This document shows, in pieces, positions 42,455-50,193 of a stretch of DNA of 64,000 nt; positions within the stretch are counted from its first letter, which is position 1; each line of letters starts with the position of its first letter. The notes under the pieces were generated by a model, which was given only the letters and a program-made list of their open reading frames with translations, did not search any database and had not been told where the DNA came from. The stretch is from Mucilaginibacter frigoritolerans (lineage in GTDB: Bacteria > Bacteroidota > Bacteroidia > Sphingobacteriales > Sphingobacteriaceae): positions 372,001-436,000 of the forward strand of contig NZ_VLLI01000002.1 of assembly GCF_007830615.1 (NCBI RefSeq). Reading direction: 5' to 3'. Position numbers and translations under genes: made by a program.

Positions 42455-43483
42455 ATGAAATTTACAAGAATATTTATCCCCTTATGCGTACTGCTTTTTG
42501 CAGTTATCAAAACAAATGCACAAATAAGTGTTAGCATCAGCGTAGGCACACCACCTCCCGCATTACCTGTTTATGTTCAACCAGCCTGTCCTACTGATGG
42601 CTATTTATGGGTACCCGGCTATTGGGCCTATGATGATAATGACGGTTACTACTGGGTACCCGGTGTATGGGTAGCAGCTCCGCAACCCGGCTATTTATGG
42701 ACACCGGCCTATTGGGGTTATGAAGGTGGTCATTATGGTTTTCATGCCGGTTACTGGGGGGCGCACGTAGGTTTTTATGGCGGTATTAATTATGGCTATG
42801 GTTATGGCGGTGTAGGTTTTGCAGGCGGCGGATGGTCTGGCGATCATTTCCGTTATAACACGGCAGTTGTTAACGTAAACACCACCGTAGTTCATAACAC
42901 CTATATTGATAAAACAGTAATTGTTAATAATACTACAGTAAACAACCATGCCAGCTTCAATGGTCCGGGTGGTTATAATGCGCGTCCGCGTCCGGAAGAA
43001 CAAATGGCCATGCGCGAGCAGCACATTCAACCAACCGCTGAGCAGGTTTCACACCAGCAGGGAGCCAGCAAGGACAAAAATCAGTTTGCTTCTGTAAATA
43101 ACGGTCATCCAACCGCAACAGCAATGAACCATGTTGGCGGCCGCCCAATTAACGAGCAGGGCCACACCGCAACCGGATCAAACATGGGGCATTTTAATAA
43201 CGCTAACCGAACAAGTCCAAATCCGGGCAGTCCTAACAGCAGTAATGCAAACAGGCCGGCAAATAATGCGGCAACACCTAATCAACCACAGGCCAATCAG
43301 CAGCATAATTTAAATCAGCAGCAAGGTCAGCAACACAATCAACAGGTACAACAACCACGTACTCAACAGGCACAGCAACCTCGTGGTCAACAACAGCCGC
43401 ATAATAACAATCAGCAGCATAGTCAGCCACAGGCACATCAACAACACGGAGGTGGTCAAAGGCCCCCTAAAGAAAAACACTAA
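42455..43483 (+). CDS. Secreted YXWGXW-repeat protein, copy 2
   Basis: A 342-residue paralogue of the previous gene. After the signal peptide (MKFTRIFIPLCVLLFAVIKT) the aromatic repeats align residue by residue: GYYWVPGVWVAAPQPGYLWT, then YWGYEGGHYGFHAGYWGAHV. Middle segment NTAVVNVNTTVVHNTYIDKT is also shared. The tail differs: it is Asn/Gln/His-rich (NPGSPNSSNANRPANNAATP, QQQGQQHNQQ). The fast-changing tail and conserved front suggest duplication followed by repeat turnover. A seven-codon upstream frame at 42434 ends with TAG immediately before this ATG. Confidence 0.85.
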   Translation: MKFTRIFIPLCVLLFAVIKTNAQISVSISVGTPPPALPVYVQPACPTDGYLWVPGYWAYDDNDGYYWVPGVWVAAPQPGYLWTPAYWGYEGGHYGFHAGYWGAHVGFYGGINYGYGYGGVGFAGGGWSGDHFRYNTAVVNVNTTVVHNTYIDKTVIVNNTTVNNHASFNGPGGYNARPRPEEQMAMREQHIQPTAEQVSHQQGASKDKNQFASVNNGHPTATAMNHVGGRPINEQGHTATGSNMGHFNNANRTSPNPGSPNSSNANRPANNAATPNQPQANQQHNLNQQQGQQHNQQVQQPRTQQAQQPRGQQQPHNNNQQHSQPQAHQQHGGGQRPPKEKH

Positions 43484-43501
43484 TTGCTTTTAATTGAAAA
43501 A

Positions 43502-43541
43502 AACAAAAACCCGCCTGATAATTCAGAGCGGGTTTTCTTTT
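43502..43541. terminator. Bidirectional terminator between copy 2 and apaG
   Basis: CCCGC (43509-43513) and GCGGG (43527-43531), flanked by an A-rich and a T-rich run, can serve both convergent genes. Confidence 0.82.
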
Positions 43542-43565
43542 TGATGTTATACTGTTCTAATTTTT

Positions 43566-43952
43566 TTAGTTCATCCTGTAAGGGGCTACCAGGTAAAATT
43601 CAGGAATTTGCACATTGAATAAAGAGTTATCAATCAGGCGTGTCATCTGATACTCACCTTTCATGCTTCCCATGTCTGTTTTTAAATTACAGCCAGAAAC
43701 ATATTCATGTGCATGGCCCGGCTCAATAACCGGCTGCTGACCAACAACACCTTCGCCTTCCACTTCTCTTTTTGCACCGTTGGAGTCAAAAATATACCAA
43801 TGACGGCTCAATAAACGAACCGCATAATTACCCATGTTTTCTATGCTTACTTTGTATGCAAACATAAAATGATCATTCGCAGGGTTCGAATATTCAGGCT
43901 GGTAAATCGTTTCTACCGAAACCTTAACACCATCTGTAATAGTAGTAACCAT
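43566..43952 (-). CDS. apaG: ApaG-domain protein
   Basis: The 128-residue protein matches ApaG: VKVSVETIYQPEYSNPANDH, FMFAYKVSIENMGNYAVRLL, SRHWYIFDSNGAKREVEGEG VVGQQPVIEPGHAHEYVSGC as two adjoining blocks, and GSMKGEYQM. ApaG is a small immunoglobulin-like protein, linked to Co/Mg sensitivity in enterics; its true role is unclear. The ATG at 43952 gives the family N-terminus; a TTG at 43973 is less likely. Confidence 0.93.
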   Translation of the reverse strand: MVTTITDGVKVSVETIYQPEYSNPANDHFMFAYKVSIENMGNYAVRLLSRHWYIFDSNGAKREVEGEGVVGQQPVIEPGHAHEYVSGCNLKTDMGSMKGEYQMTRLIDNSLFNVQIPEFYLVAPYRMN

Positions 43953-44066
43953 ATAAAGATCTGTTTTTTTCAAATATATAATATACAGTCAAATATCAAG
44001 CCATTTCTTAATAAAAAATTTATGGTTCTTTATTTTATTTAACTGCTAATGCTCAAAGTATTATGT

Positions 44067-45071
44067 CTAAACTAACGACTCAAATTCGGCATATCGCGGA
44101 TTCTGGCTTACCTCTTCCAAAATCTCCATAACCTCTTCAAAATTGCCGGCTGTTACCAGGCGCATGCGGTATTCCTTAAAGTTTTCAATCCCCTTAAAGT
44201 AATTTGAATAATGCCTCCGCATCTCAAAAATGCCTGTTTTAGGGCCTTTCCATTCCATTGATTTTTGCAGATGGGTGGTACAGGCATCAATCCGCTCGGC
44301 TATGGTTGGTTTCTCCAGGTATTCGCCTGTTTTAAAGTAATGCTTTATCTCCCTGAATATCCATGGATAACCAATGGCCGCACGCCCAATCATCATTCCA
44401 TCCACACCAAATTCCATGCGCCACTCCGCCGCTTTTTGTGGCGAATCAATATCTCCGTTTCCAAAAATTGGAATTTTTATTCTCGGGTTTTTCTTAATTT
44501 CTCTTATCAGTGTCCAGTCGGCAACACCTTTGTACATCTGTGAGCGGGTGCGGCCATGTATGGTTAGGGCTTTTATACCCACATCCTGCAATCGCTCAGC
44601 AACCTCGTACACATTTTTGGTGTTGTCGTCCCAGCCCAGCCTGGTTTTTACGGTTACCGGTAAATGGGTAGCTTCAACAACCGCTTTGGTCATGGCCACC
44701 ATTTTATCAATATCCTGTAAAAGACTGGCTCCGGCACCGCGGCAGGCTACTTGCTTAACCGGGCAGCCATAGTTAATGTCCATCAGGTCGGGCTTGGCAA
44801 GGGTAGCTATTTCGGTAGCCTCGCGCATGTGATCAATATCGCTGCCAAATATCTGTATACCTATAGGACGCTCATACTCAAAAATGTCCAGCTTCTGTCT
44901 GCTTTTTGCTGCATCGCGAATTAGCCCCTCTGATGAGATGAACTCTGTGTACATCATATCCGCACCGTTTTTTTTGCACACGTAACGGAATGGCGGATCG
45001 CTCACGTCTTCCATCGGTGCCAGCAACAGCGGGAATTCTCCTAAATCAATATTTCCAATTTGTACAGACAT
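44067..45071 (-). CDS. dusB: tRNA-dihydrouridine synthase
   Basis: The 334-residue protein has the Dus barrel: LLLAPMEDVSDPPFRYVCKK, the active-site CRGAGASLLQDI region after DINYGCPVKQV, TVKTRLGWDD, LTIHGRTRSQMYKG, and FMN-binding FGNGDIDSPQKA and DGMMIGRAAIG. It reduces uridines in the tRNA D loop with NADPH. DusB is the most likely subtype, but the bacterial subtypes cannot be told apart with certainty by eye. It diverges from the CPBP gene; the promoters overlap in a 38-base gap. Confidence 0.93.
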   Translation of the reverse strand: MSVQIGNIDLGEFPLLLAPMEDVSDPPFRYVCKKNGADMMYTEFISSEGLIRDAAKSRQKLDIFEYERPIGIQIFGSDIDHMREATEIATLAKPDLMDINYGCPVKQVACRGAGASLLQDIDKMVAMTKAVVEATHLPVTVKTRLGWDDNTKNVYEVAERLQDVGIKALTIHGRTRSQMYKGVADWTLIREIKKNPRIKIPIFGNGDIDSPQKAAEWRMEFGVDGMMIGRAAIGYPWIFREIKHYFKTGEYLEKPTIAERIDACTTHLQKSMEWKGPKTGIFEMRRHYSNYFKGIENFKEYRMRLVTAGNFEEVMEILEEVSQNPRYAEFESLV

Positions 45072-45086
45072 GCCTTATCTTCGTGG

Positions 45087-45094
45087 CAAATTTA
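45087..45094 (-). promoter_or_regulatory. Candidate dus -7 box
   Basis: On the minus strand TAAATTTG matches TAnnTTTG, 15 bases before the dus ATG. On the plus strand TATCTTCG (45076-45083) is a near-match serving the CPBP gene; the two would overlap face to face. Confidence 0.38.
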
Positions 45095-45109
45095 CGAATT
45101 TTAACCGGG

Positions 45110-46057
45110 ATGATAAACACACCATACAAAGACTTAGAAAAGCATGACAATCAGTTACATCCTTCGCTGCTGTTTTTAGTTTTTATATGCATTTTTATTG
45201 GGGTGCTTATTATTGGCAATGCCATTGGCGCAGGTTTAATTGTGCTGGTTTATGGCACAAAAACGTTAACCGCCCTGGCTACGCTGGATACCTCCTCACC
45301 ACAAATTATTAATGCTTTATGGATATTGCAAACCCTGGGTACTACTTTCCCGATTTTTGCAGCGCCTGTTTTTTTTGCTTTTGTAGTTGTACGCGACCCG
45401 GCAGATTATCTTAAAGCGAACTTCCGTTTCCCATGGGGGTTATTATTTATAGGGATATTTATTATGCTGCTCTCCAATCCGGTTATTGAAGTGCTGTCAA
45501 ACATCAACCAAAAACTACAACTGCCGCATTTTTTAAGTGGAGTGCAGAAATGGATGGAAGATAGTGAAAAAAGCGCAGCGCAAATTACTGAAACTATGCT
45601 GCAAATGAACACCATTGGCAGCTTGATTTTTAATGTTTTGTTTATTGGTTTGATACCCGCCATTGTTGAAGAATTTATGTTCAGGGGGGTATTGCAAACA
45701 ATTTTTTTAAAATGGACTAAAAACGCCCATGTTGCTATATGGATAACTGCCATATTATTCAGTGCCTTTCACATGGAGTTTTTTGGTTTTTTACCACGAT
45801 TGCTGCTCGGCTTATTGTTTGGTTACTTTGTAGTTTGGACAGGCAGTATCTGGCCGGCGGTTTGGGCCCACTTTTTAAATAACGGGCTGGATGTAGTACT
45901 TACCTATCTTTCACAGCATAAATTAATTAAAATTGATCCTAACGAAACGCACGTATTTAATGCTGTTGCTTATATAACCAGCGCCATAATTTTATTTATA
46001 CTGATGCTGATATACCGGCGCCTGGCTTTAGAAAAAAAACAGATTACAGAAGGCTGA
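45110..46057 (+). CDS. CPBP-family intramembrane metalloprotease
   Basis: With the start at 45110 (MINTPYKDLEKHDNQ) the protein has 315 residues and about eight membrane helices. CPBP motifs are present: motif 1 PAIVEEFMFRGVLQ with Glu187/Glu188 and Arg, motif 2 FSAFHMEFFGFLPR, and motif 3 WAHFLNNGLDV. These correspond to Rce1-like CAAX proteases. The substrate is unknown. It leads a run of DUF2007, cdsA and psd genes on the same strand, with a three-base gap to the next. A start at 44990 would run into the divergent dus gene and is rejected. Confidence 0.92.
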   Translation: MINTPYKDLEKHDNQLHPSLLFLVFICIFIGVLIIGNAIGAGLIVLVYGTKTLTALATLDTSSPQIINALWILQTLGTTFPIFAAPVFFAFVVVRDPADYLKANFRFPWGLLFIGIFIMLLSNPVIEVLSNINQKLQLPHFLSGVQKWMEDSEKSAAQITETMLQMNTIGSLIFNVLFIGLIPAIVEEFMFRGVLQTIFLKWTKNAHVAIWITAILFSAFHMEFFGFLPRLLLGLLFGYFVVWTGSIWPAVWAHFLNNGLDVVLTYLSQHKLIKIDPNETHVFNAVAYITSAIILFILMLIYRRLALEKKQITEG

Positions 46058-46060
46058 AAA

Positions 46061-46273
46061 ATGGAGAAAAATTGGATTAAAATTTTCTCATCCTCAAATT
46101 ATTACCAATCTGAAATGGTAAAGCAAGCCCTTATCGGCCACCATATCGAATCAGTTCTGTTAAACAAGCAAGACACAACTTACCGTACATTTGGCGAAGT
46201 TGAAGTTTATATTCACCAGGAAGATTTTAGCAATGCCATTGAGATTATCATCCTTAATCAAATTAATTCATGA
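46061..46273 (+). CDS. DUF2007 (putative signal-transducing) protein
   Basis: A 70-residue protein matching DUF2007: WIKIFSSSNYYQSEMVKQAL, then GHHIESVLLNKQD and GEVEVYIHQEDFSNAIEIII. It resembles a small ferredoxin-like/PII-like fold. Function unknown. It overlaps cdsA by four bases (ATGA) and lies three bases after the CPBP gene, so it is certainly within an operon. Confidence 0.88.
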   Translation: MEKNWIKIFSSSNYYQSEMVKQALIGHHIESVLLNKQDTTYRTFGEVEVYIHQEDFSNAIEIIILNQINS

Positions 46274-47085
46274 AAACACGTGCCATTACCGGCTTTTTCT
46301 TTGTTATTGTAATGCTGGGCTCTGTGCTTTTGGGTCAGTATCCATTCGGCATCTTTTATTTATTGCTCATTATTCTTTGCCAGCGTGAATTTTATGGCTT
46401 AATAAAACAAAGCGGCTTCAAACCAAACCTGGTTTGGGGGCTAATCAATGGCTTTTTCATTTATACGGTATTTGCCATTATTCCTTTTTTTAATGCTAAT
46501 GCTTTAATCTTTCATAAACTGCTGTTTTTAATACCGGTAACCTTAAGTGTGGTTTTTATACAGGAGCTGTTTAACAAAACAGAAGCTCCGTTCAGCAATA
46601 TTGCCTATACTTTTTTAGGGTTGATATTAATTTGCATCCCTTTTACTTTTTTTCAGGCGATGGCCTATGTAAAAGGCGATTTTAACTTTCATTTTCCATT
46701 AGCGTTTTTACTGCTGCTTTGGGCCAATGACACCGGGGCCTATTTAACAGGCAGGCAGTTTGGCCGCACCAAACTTTTTGAGCGCCACTCGCCTAAAAAA
46801 ACATGGGAAGGCTTTTTCGGGGGGATGGTGATTGCTGCTGGCGTGGCATTAATTATCAGTCATTATTTTAATGATCTACCCTGGAACAGGTGGGTAGCTA
46901 TAGCCATCCTCATTAGCTGCTTCGGCACACTGGGCGATCTGGTTGAATCTATGTTTAAACGCAGCATCAATGTAAAAGACAGCGGCGGAATATTGCCCGG
47001 CCATGGTGGCCTGTTGGATCGTTTCGACGGATTATTTATAGCAGCCCCTGTTGTTTATGCTTATCTATATCTTGTTTTGAACTAA
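46270..47085 (+). CDS. cdsA: Phosphatidate cytidylyltransferase
   Basis: The 271-residue, multi-membrane protein has the CdsA C-terminal signature GTLGDLVESMFKRSINVKDSG followed by GILPGHGGLLDRFDGLFIAA, plus WANDTGAYLTGRQFGRTKLF. It makes CDP-diacylglycerol from phosphatidic acid and CTP. Placement immediately upstream of psd is consistent with phospholipid synthesis. The start overlaps DUF2007 by four bases. Confidence 0.96.
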   Translation: MKTRAITGFFFVIVMLGSVLLGQYPFGIFYLLLIILCQREFYGLIKQSGFKPNLVWGLINGFFIYTVFAIIPFFNANALIFHKLLFLIPVTLSVVFIQELFNKTEAPFSNIAYTFLGLILICIPFTFFQAMAYVKGDFNFHFPLAFLLLLWANDTGAYLTGRQFGRTKLFERHSPKKTWEGFFGGMVIAAGVALIISHYFNDLPWNRWVAIAILISCFGTLGDLVESMFKRSINVKDSGGILPGHGGLLDRFDGLFIAAPVVYAYLYLVLN

Positions 47086-47097
47086 GATATCGCTCTT

Positions 47098-47129
47098 TTT
47101 GATGCAAGCCAATTAAATTTTTAACTTTG
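47098..47129 (+). promoter_or_regulatory. psd: psd promoter with both boxes
   Basis: TTTG (47098-47101), 20 bases, TAACTTTG (47122-47129). This is the best two-box match to the Bacteroidota promoter consensus in the window. It lies 16 bases before the psd ATG, so psd can be transcribed apart from cdsA. Confidence 0.6.
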
Positions 47130-47145
47130 TAAAAAGAATACAAAC

Positions 47146-47898
47146 ATGACTTTCCATAAAGAAGGATATAGCTCCCTTGCCATTTGCATACTATTTATAG
47201 CTGTTTTAAACGCAGCCATTCAGTTTTATTTTCCTGAAGCAATTGTTGTTAAATGGATAATTTACATCCTATCATTTGTTCTTTTTGTAATTATTGTACA
47301 GTTTTTCCGCAGCCCGTCCATCACTATAGAAAAGGACGAAAAATATGTGCTTTGCCCCGCCGATGGTAAAGTAGTGGTAATTGAAGAAGCCGTTGAAACC
47401 GAATATCTGAAAGATAAAAGAATCCAGCTTTCGGTATTTATGTCGCCTATAAATGTTCATATTAACCGTAACCCAATTAAAGGTGTGGTTAAGTATTTCA
47501 AATATCATTCGGGTAAGTACTTAGTAGCCTGGCACCCTAAATCAAGTACCGAAAACGAGCGCACCACTATTGTTATTGAAAACAGCAAGGGCGTACCTGT
47601 ATTATTCCGCCAAATAGCCGGAGCGTTGGCTCGCCGTATTGTTTGGTATGTAAAAGAAGGTGACAAGGTAGATCAGGGTGATCAGTTTGGGTTCATCAAA
47701 TTTGGATCTCGCGTGGATGTATTTTTACCCCTTGGCTCTGAAATAAAAGTTGAATTAGGCCAGGTTGTAAAAGGCGGCCGAACTATACTCGCGGAATTGC
47801 CTGCAATAGCCGCAACCAAAAAACAAGATGCCGACAATGCTTTCGACGCCGTTGCAGCTGCCAGACCGGTAAAAACTACTGTAAAGAAAAGTGTGTAA
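47146..47898 (+). CDS. psd: Phosphatidylserine decarboxylase family protein
   Basis: The 250-residue protein matches the short, archaeal-type Psd. Features are two N-terminal membrane helices, CPADGKVVVIEEAVE, FMSPINVHINRNPIKGVV, then NERTTIVIE. The self-cleavage site is KFGSRVDVFLP, where Gly-Ser188 yields the pyruvoyl group. The C-terminal extension (KQDADNAFDAVAAARPVKTT) is a family-variable tail. It makes phosphatidylethanolamine, the main lipid of this phylum. No pss gene is visible in this window. Confidence 0.94.
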   Translation: MTFHKEGYSSLAICILFIAVLNAAIQFYFPEAIVVKWIIYILSFVLFVIIVQFFRSPSITIEKDEKYVLCPADGKVVVIEEAVETEYLKDKRIQLSVFMSPINVHINRNPIKGVVKYFKYHSGKYLVAWHPKSSTENERTTIVIENSKGVPVLFRQIAGALARRIVWYVKEGDKVDQGDQFGFIKFGSRVDVFLPLGSEIKVELGQVVKGGRTILAELPAIAATKKQDADNAFDAVAAARPVKTTVKKSV

Positions 47899-47922
47899 TT
47901 ATACTACACTAGTATATAAACC

Positions 47923-47957
47923 AAAGCGCCGGTAATCATATACCGGCGCTTTTTGTT
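47923..47957 (+). terminator. Strong terminator after psd
   Basis: AAAGCGCCGGTA (47923-47934) and TACCGGCGCTTT (47941-47952) form a 12-base stem with a six-base loop and a T-rich tail. Confidence 0.9.
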
Positions 47958-47979
47958 TATCAAAATTCAAAGCTATTTA

Positions 47980-48174
47980 TTATTTATATTGCTCATCTGC
48001 GTTGCTGGTCTTTTTCTCTCCATAATCAACAAGTTCTATACGGGCCTCATTAGTATCTTCTCTTTTTTCAGAAAAAGGAATAGCAAGGCCTCCCCCAAAA
48101 CATATACCAACTGACGCCAGGATAATAAGCAGCACTATAAATACCAACTTAATAGCTTTTTTAAAGCCTCCCAT
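47980..48174 (-). CDS. Small single-span membrane protein
   Basis: With the start at 48174 (MGGFKKAIKLVFIVLLIILA) the protein has 64 residues: a short basic N-terminus, one hydrophobic span with GICFGGGLAIPFSEKR, and a charged tail. No family recognised. It is the last minus-strand gene after a run of unknowns and converges on psd. An ATG at 48219 adds 15 residues of doubtful origin. Confidence 0.55.
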   Translation of the reverse strand: MGGFKKAIKLVFIVLLIILASVGICFGGGLAIPFSEKREDTNEARIELVDYGEKKTSNADEQYK

Positions 48175-48257
48175 AATAAATAAATTAACGGTTAAATAAT
48201 TACTGCATAAAGGCAGCATTAATAAAAGGAATAACGCCGGTTGAAGAATTAACCAGG

Positions 48258-48656
48258 TTACGTTATTGACGTAATAAGAACGTCCTTTGCCGGGCTTTGA
48301 GGAATTGCCTTTATAGTAATGGCTTGTTGTTGGATCGTTATTTTAACCAATCTGAATTGTTTACGCTGGTGGATAAACCTTACTTTACAAACCAGGTTGT
48401 TTGCAAATACTAAATACTTTTGATTAGCACCGTAAACAATTTTGACTACCTGCTGCTTGACTTTTTTATTATAGGCACTAATAAGATGAGCAGATCTTAC
48501 TCTCCTTGAGAATACTAATTCAGTAAGTGCCTTTTGAGTACAGAATGACTGTGATACCGCTGGAAGCGAAATGGCACAGGTGTGGAATATAAAGGTTAAC
48601 GCAATTAACCATTTATATAACTTCGCTTTACAATAAAACAACCGATCACCTGACAT
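48258..48656 (-). CDS. Unknown secreted protein (132 aa)
   Basis: A hydrophobic segment (~15-35, LIALTFIFHTCAISLPAVSQ) reads as a signal peptide; the mature part is short, basic and beta-rich (VKQQVVKIVYGANQKYLVFA, RKQFRLVKITIQQQAITIKA). Two or three Cys residues are present. No family recognised. The frame is open and the signal peptide credible, but there is no other support. Confidence 0.5.
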   Translation of the reverse strand: MSGDRLFYCKAKLYKWLIALTFIFHTCAISLPAVSQSFCTQKALTELVFSRRVRSAHLISAYNKKVKQQVVKIVYGANQKYLVFANNLVCKVRFIHQRKQFRLVKITIQQQAITIKAIPQSPAKDVLITSIT

Positions 48657-48680
48657 TATAGGTAAAGGTACATTTTATCA

Positions 48681-49472
48681 TTAATTTTCCATTAACTCCT
48701 TTGTATTAACCAGTTCATTATAGATGCCATCCCATAAAGCTATCCGTTTTTCAAGCGCGGTTATGGAGGCTGCAGTAATTTCCTCCCATTTTTGGGCATC
48801 TTCGCCGCAAAGTTCGGCAGTCATTTCCAGTGCCAGATGGCTATGGTGATCGCCATCAACTTCTATATGGCGGTCCAGGTAATATTTAAATTGTGAAACC
48901 TGCCCCGGAAATTTCAGATTAAGGTCATTCACAATGGTTAAAAACATATAAGGGATCAGGTCTTCACGTCCAAAAGTAAAAACTGCAGCCTGCAAGTGCG
49001 CCTTGCCGCTGTTAATCACGTTAAAGGTATAGTCCACAAATTCGCGGGCAGCATCAGGAATGGCCGTTGTAGTAAAAGCGGTATCCAAATTGCCTGATTT
49101 TTGAAGAGCTGCAATAAAATCAAGAAATACTGTGGGGGCGGCATCGCATTGCTTCATGGCATCCAAATACATTTCATAATGGCTTTTGCGCACGCCTTCA
49201 GCATCAAGATCAGATTCCTCGCCGGTTACAATTTCATTAATCAGATAACGGGTATTGGCATTTCCAACCGGAAACCAGGGCACATTAGTACAAGTTAAAT
49301 TTTGCTGCAAACCTTTAAGCAACGACATAAAATCCCAAACGGCGTAAATATGGTAATTCATAAAAACAGCAAGGTCATCAATATTCTTTACTACGCTGTA
49401 AACTTTATGGTTAACAATTTGCTGCCTTAGGGGTTCAATAGCTTCTTGTATTTTTTTTATGTGCTCGTTCAT
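48681..49472 (-). CDS. DUF3050 protein (haem-oxygenase-like fold)
   Basis: With the start at 49472 (MNEHIKKIQEAIEPLRQQIV) the protein has 263 residues. It is the DUF3050 family: VFMNYHIYAVWDFMSLLKGL, PWFPVGNANTRYLINEIVTG EESDLDAEG as adjoining blocks, SHYEMYLDAM, and RHIEVDGDHHSHLALEMTAE, with histidines that in this fold bind metal or haem. Its function is not established. An ATG at 49565 would place translation upstream of the -7 box (49500-49507), so it is rejected. Confidence 0.88.
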   Translation of the reverse strand: MNEHIKKIQEAIEPLRQQIVNHKVYSVVKNIDDLAVFMNYHIYAVWDFMSLLKGLQQNLTCTNVPWFPVGNANTRYLINEIVTGEESDLDAEGVRKSHYEMYLDAMKQCDAAPTVFLDFIAALQKSGNLDTAFTTTAIPDAAREFVDYTFNVINSGKAHLQAAVFTFGREDLIPYMFLTIVNDLNLKFPGQVSQFKYYLDRHIEVDGDHHSHLALEMTAELCGEDAQKWEEITAASITALEKRIALWDGIYNELVNTKELMEN

Positions 49473-49499
49473 CTGCTTCCTACTGGTGTTTTCCGGGCG

Positions 49500-49507
49500 C
49501 AAAGGTA
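49500..49507 (-). promoter_or_regulatory. Candidate DUF3050 -7 box
   Basis: On the minus strand TACCTTTG, identical to the rpsP box, 27 bases before the ATG at 49472. Confidence 0.4.
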
Positions 49508-49966
49508 AAATTTTGCTGCAAATCCATTTATAAATATTGATCTTAAAGTACTTATCGCTGCGCAATTATGAGAATGAAATGACCGGAGAAGGCTTATTTA
49601 ATCACTTCAGGAATACTTTTATCGGCTTGGTTCAATTATCATGGCGCCTAACGCTTGCTCAGCTGGTAAAAAAACAATTTGTTTACCAAGTGGTTGTTTA
49701 CAAAATATTAACTGAAAAAATACACCCGCATAATATAGCTATAGGTTGTAAAAGGTGTTGGATTTTATAATTGGAAGTTTAAAATTATAAGCTCCTTATT
49801 ATTAAGTTATTATTTATAATTATATTTGTTTGATTTGATAAACGTGATGGATTGCCGCTTATGTTTTCAATTTGACCTAACATCGCACATTTCATCAATA
49901 AATTTTATTCCCTAGGATTGTTAAACTATTTGCCCGGAATGATTTGCCAGGCGATTAATAAAAATT
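49508..49966. other. Noncoding gap
   Basis: About 460 bases of mostly AT-rich DNA. An open frame of 77 codons at 49537-49770 has no family resemblance or promoter and I regard it as chance. I see no RNA gene or repeat. Confidence 0.5.
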
Positions 49967-50068
49967 ATGAAGAACGTTATTTACTGGATACTGGTCTTCC
50001 TGGGATTAATTTCCACCGTTGCCTTAGGAATGATCATCATAGGGTGGGCACTTAATAAGCCATTTTAA
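49967..50068 (+). CDS. Candidate 33-residue membrane peptide
   Basis: ATG at 49967 to TAA at 50066-50068. The peptide starts MKNVIYWILVFLGLISTVAL and continues with GMIIIGWALNKPF, a single clean hydrophobic helix with a Lys near each end, typical of small membrane proteins. It stands alone 126 bases upstream of the Mrp-type gene. Support is composition only. Confidence 0.45.
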   Translation: MKNVIYWILVFLGLISTVALGMIIIGWALNKPF

Positions 50069-50174
50069 AAATCTAATTAGCACAGGTTCTTATCCCTGTT
50101 GTATTTTTAAACTGGTAGTTTGGGCTATTTCCTTATTTTATCAATCAAATGACACTTATACGCTGTGTTTTAGG

Positions 50175-50182
50175 TAATTTTG
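50175..50182 (+). promoter_or_regulatory. Candidate -7 box of the Mrp-type ATPase gene
   Basis: TAATTTTG matches TAnnTTTG and ends 11 bases before the ATG at 50194, leaving at most a very short leader. Confidence 0.4.
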
Positions 50183-50193
50183 TTTGAGAAATT

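Noticed and set aside
42301..43541. The two similar CCCGC...GCGGG hairpins as possible recombination repeats
   Set aside because: Each stands right after a gene and is followed by a T-run; ordinary terminators explain them.
49537..49770. 77-codon plus-strand open frame between the DUF3050 gene and the small membrane peptide
   Set aside because: It overlaps the DUF3050 promoter side, has no signal or family pattern, and no promoter of its own; judged chance.
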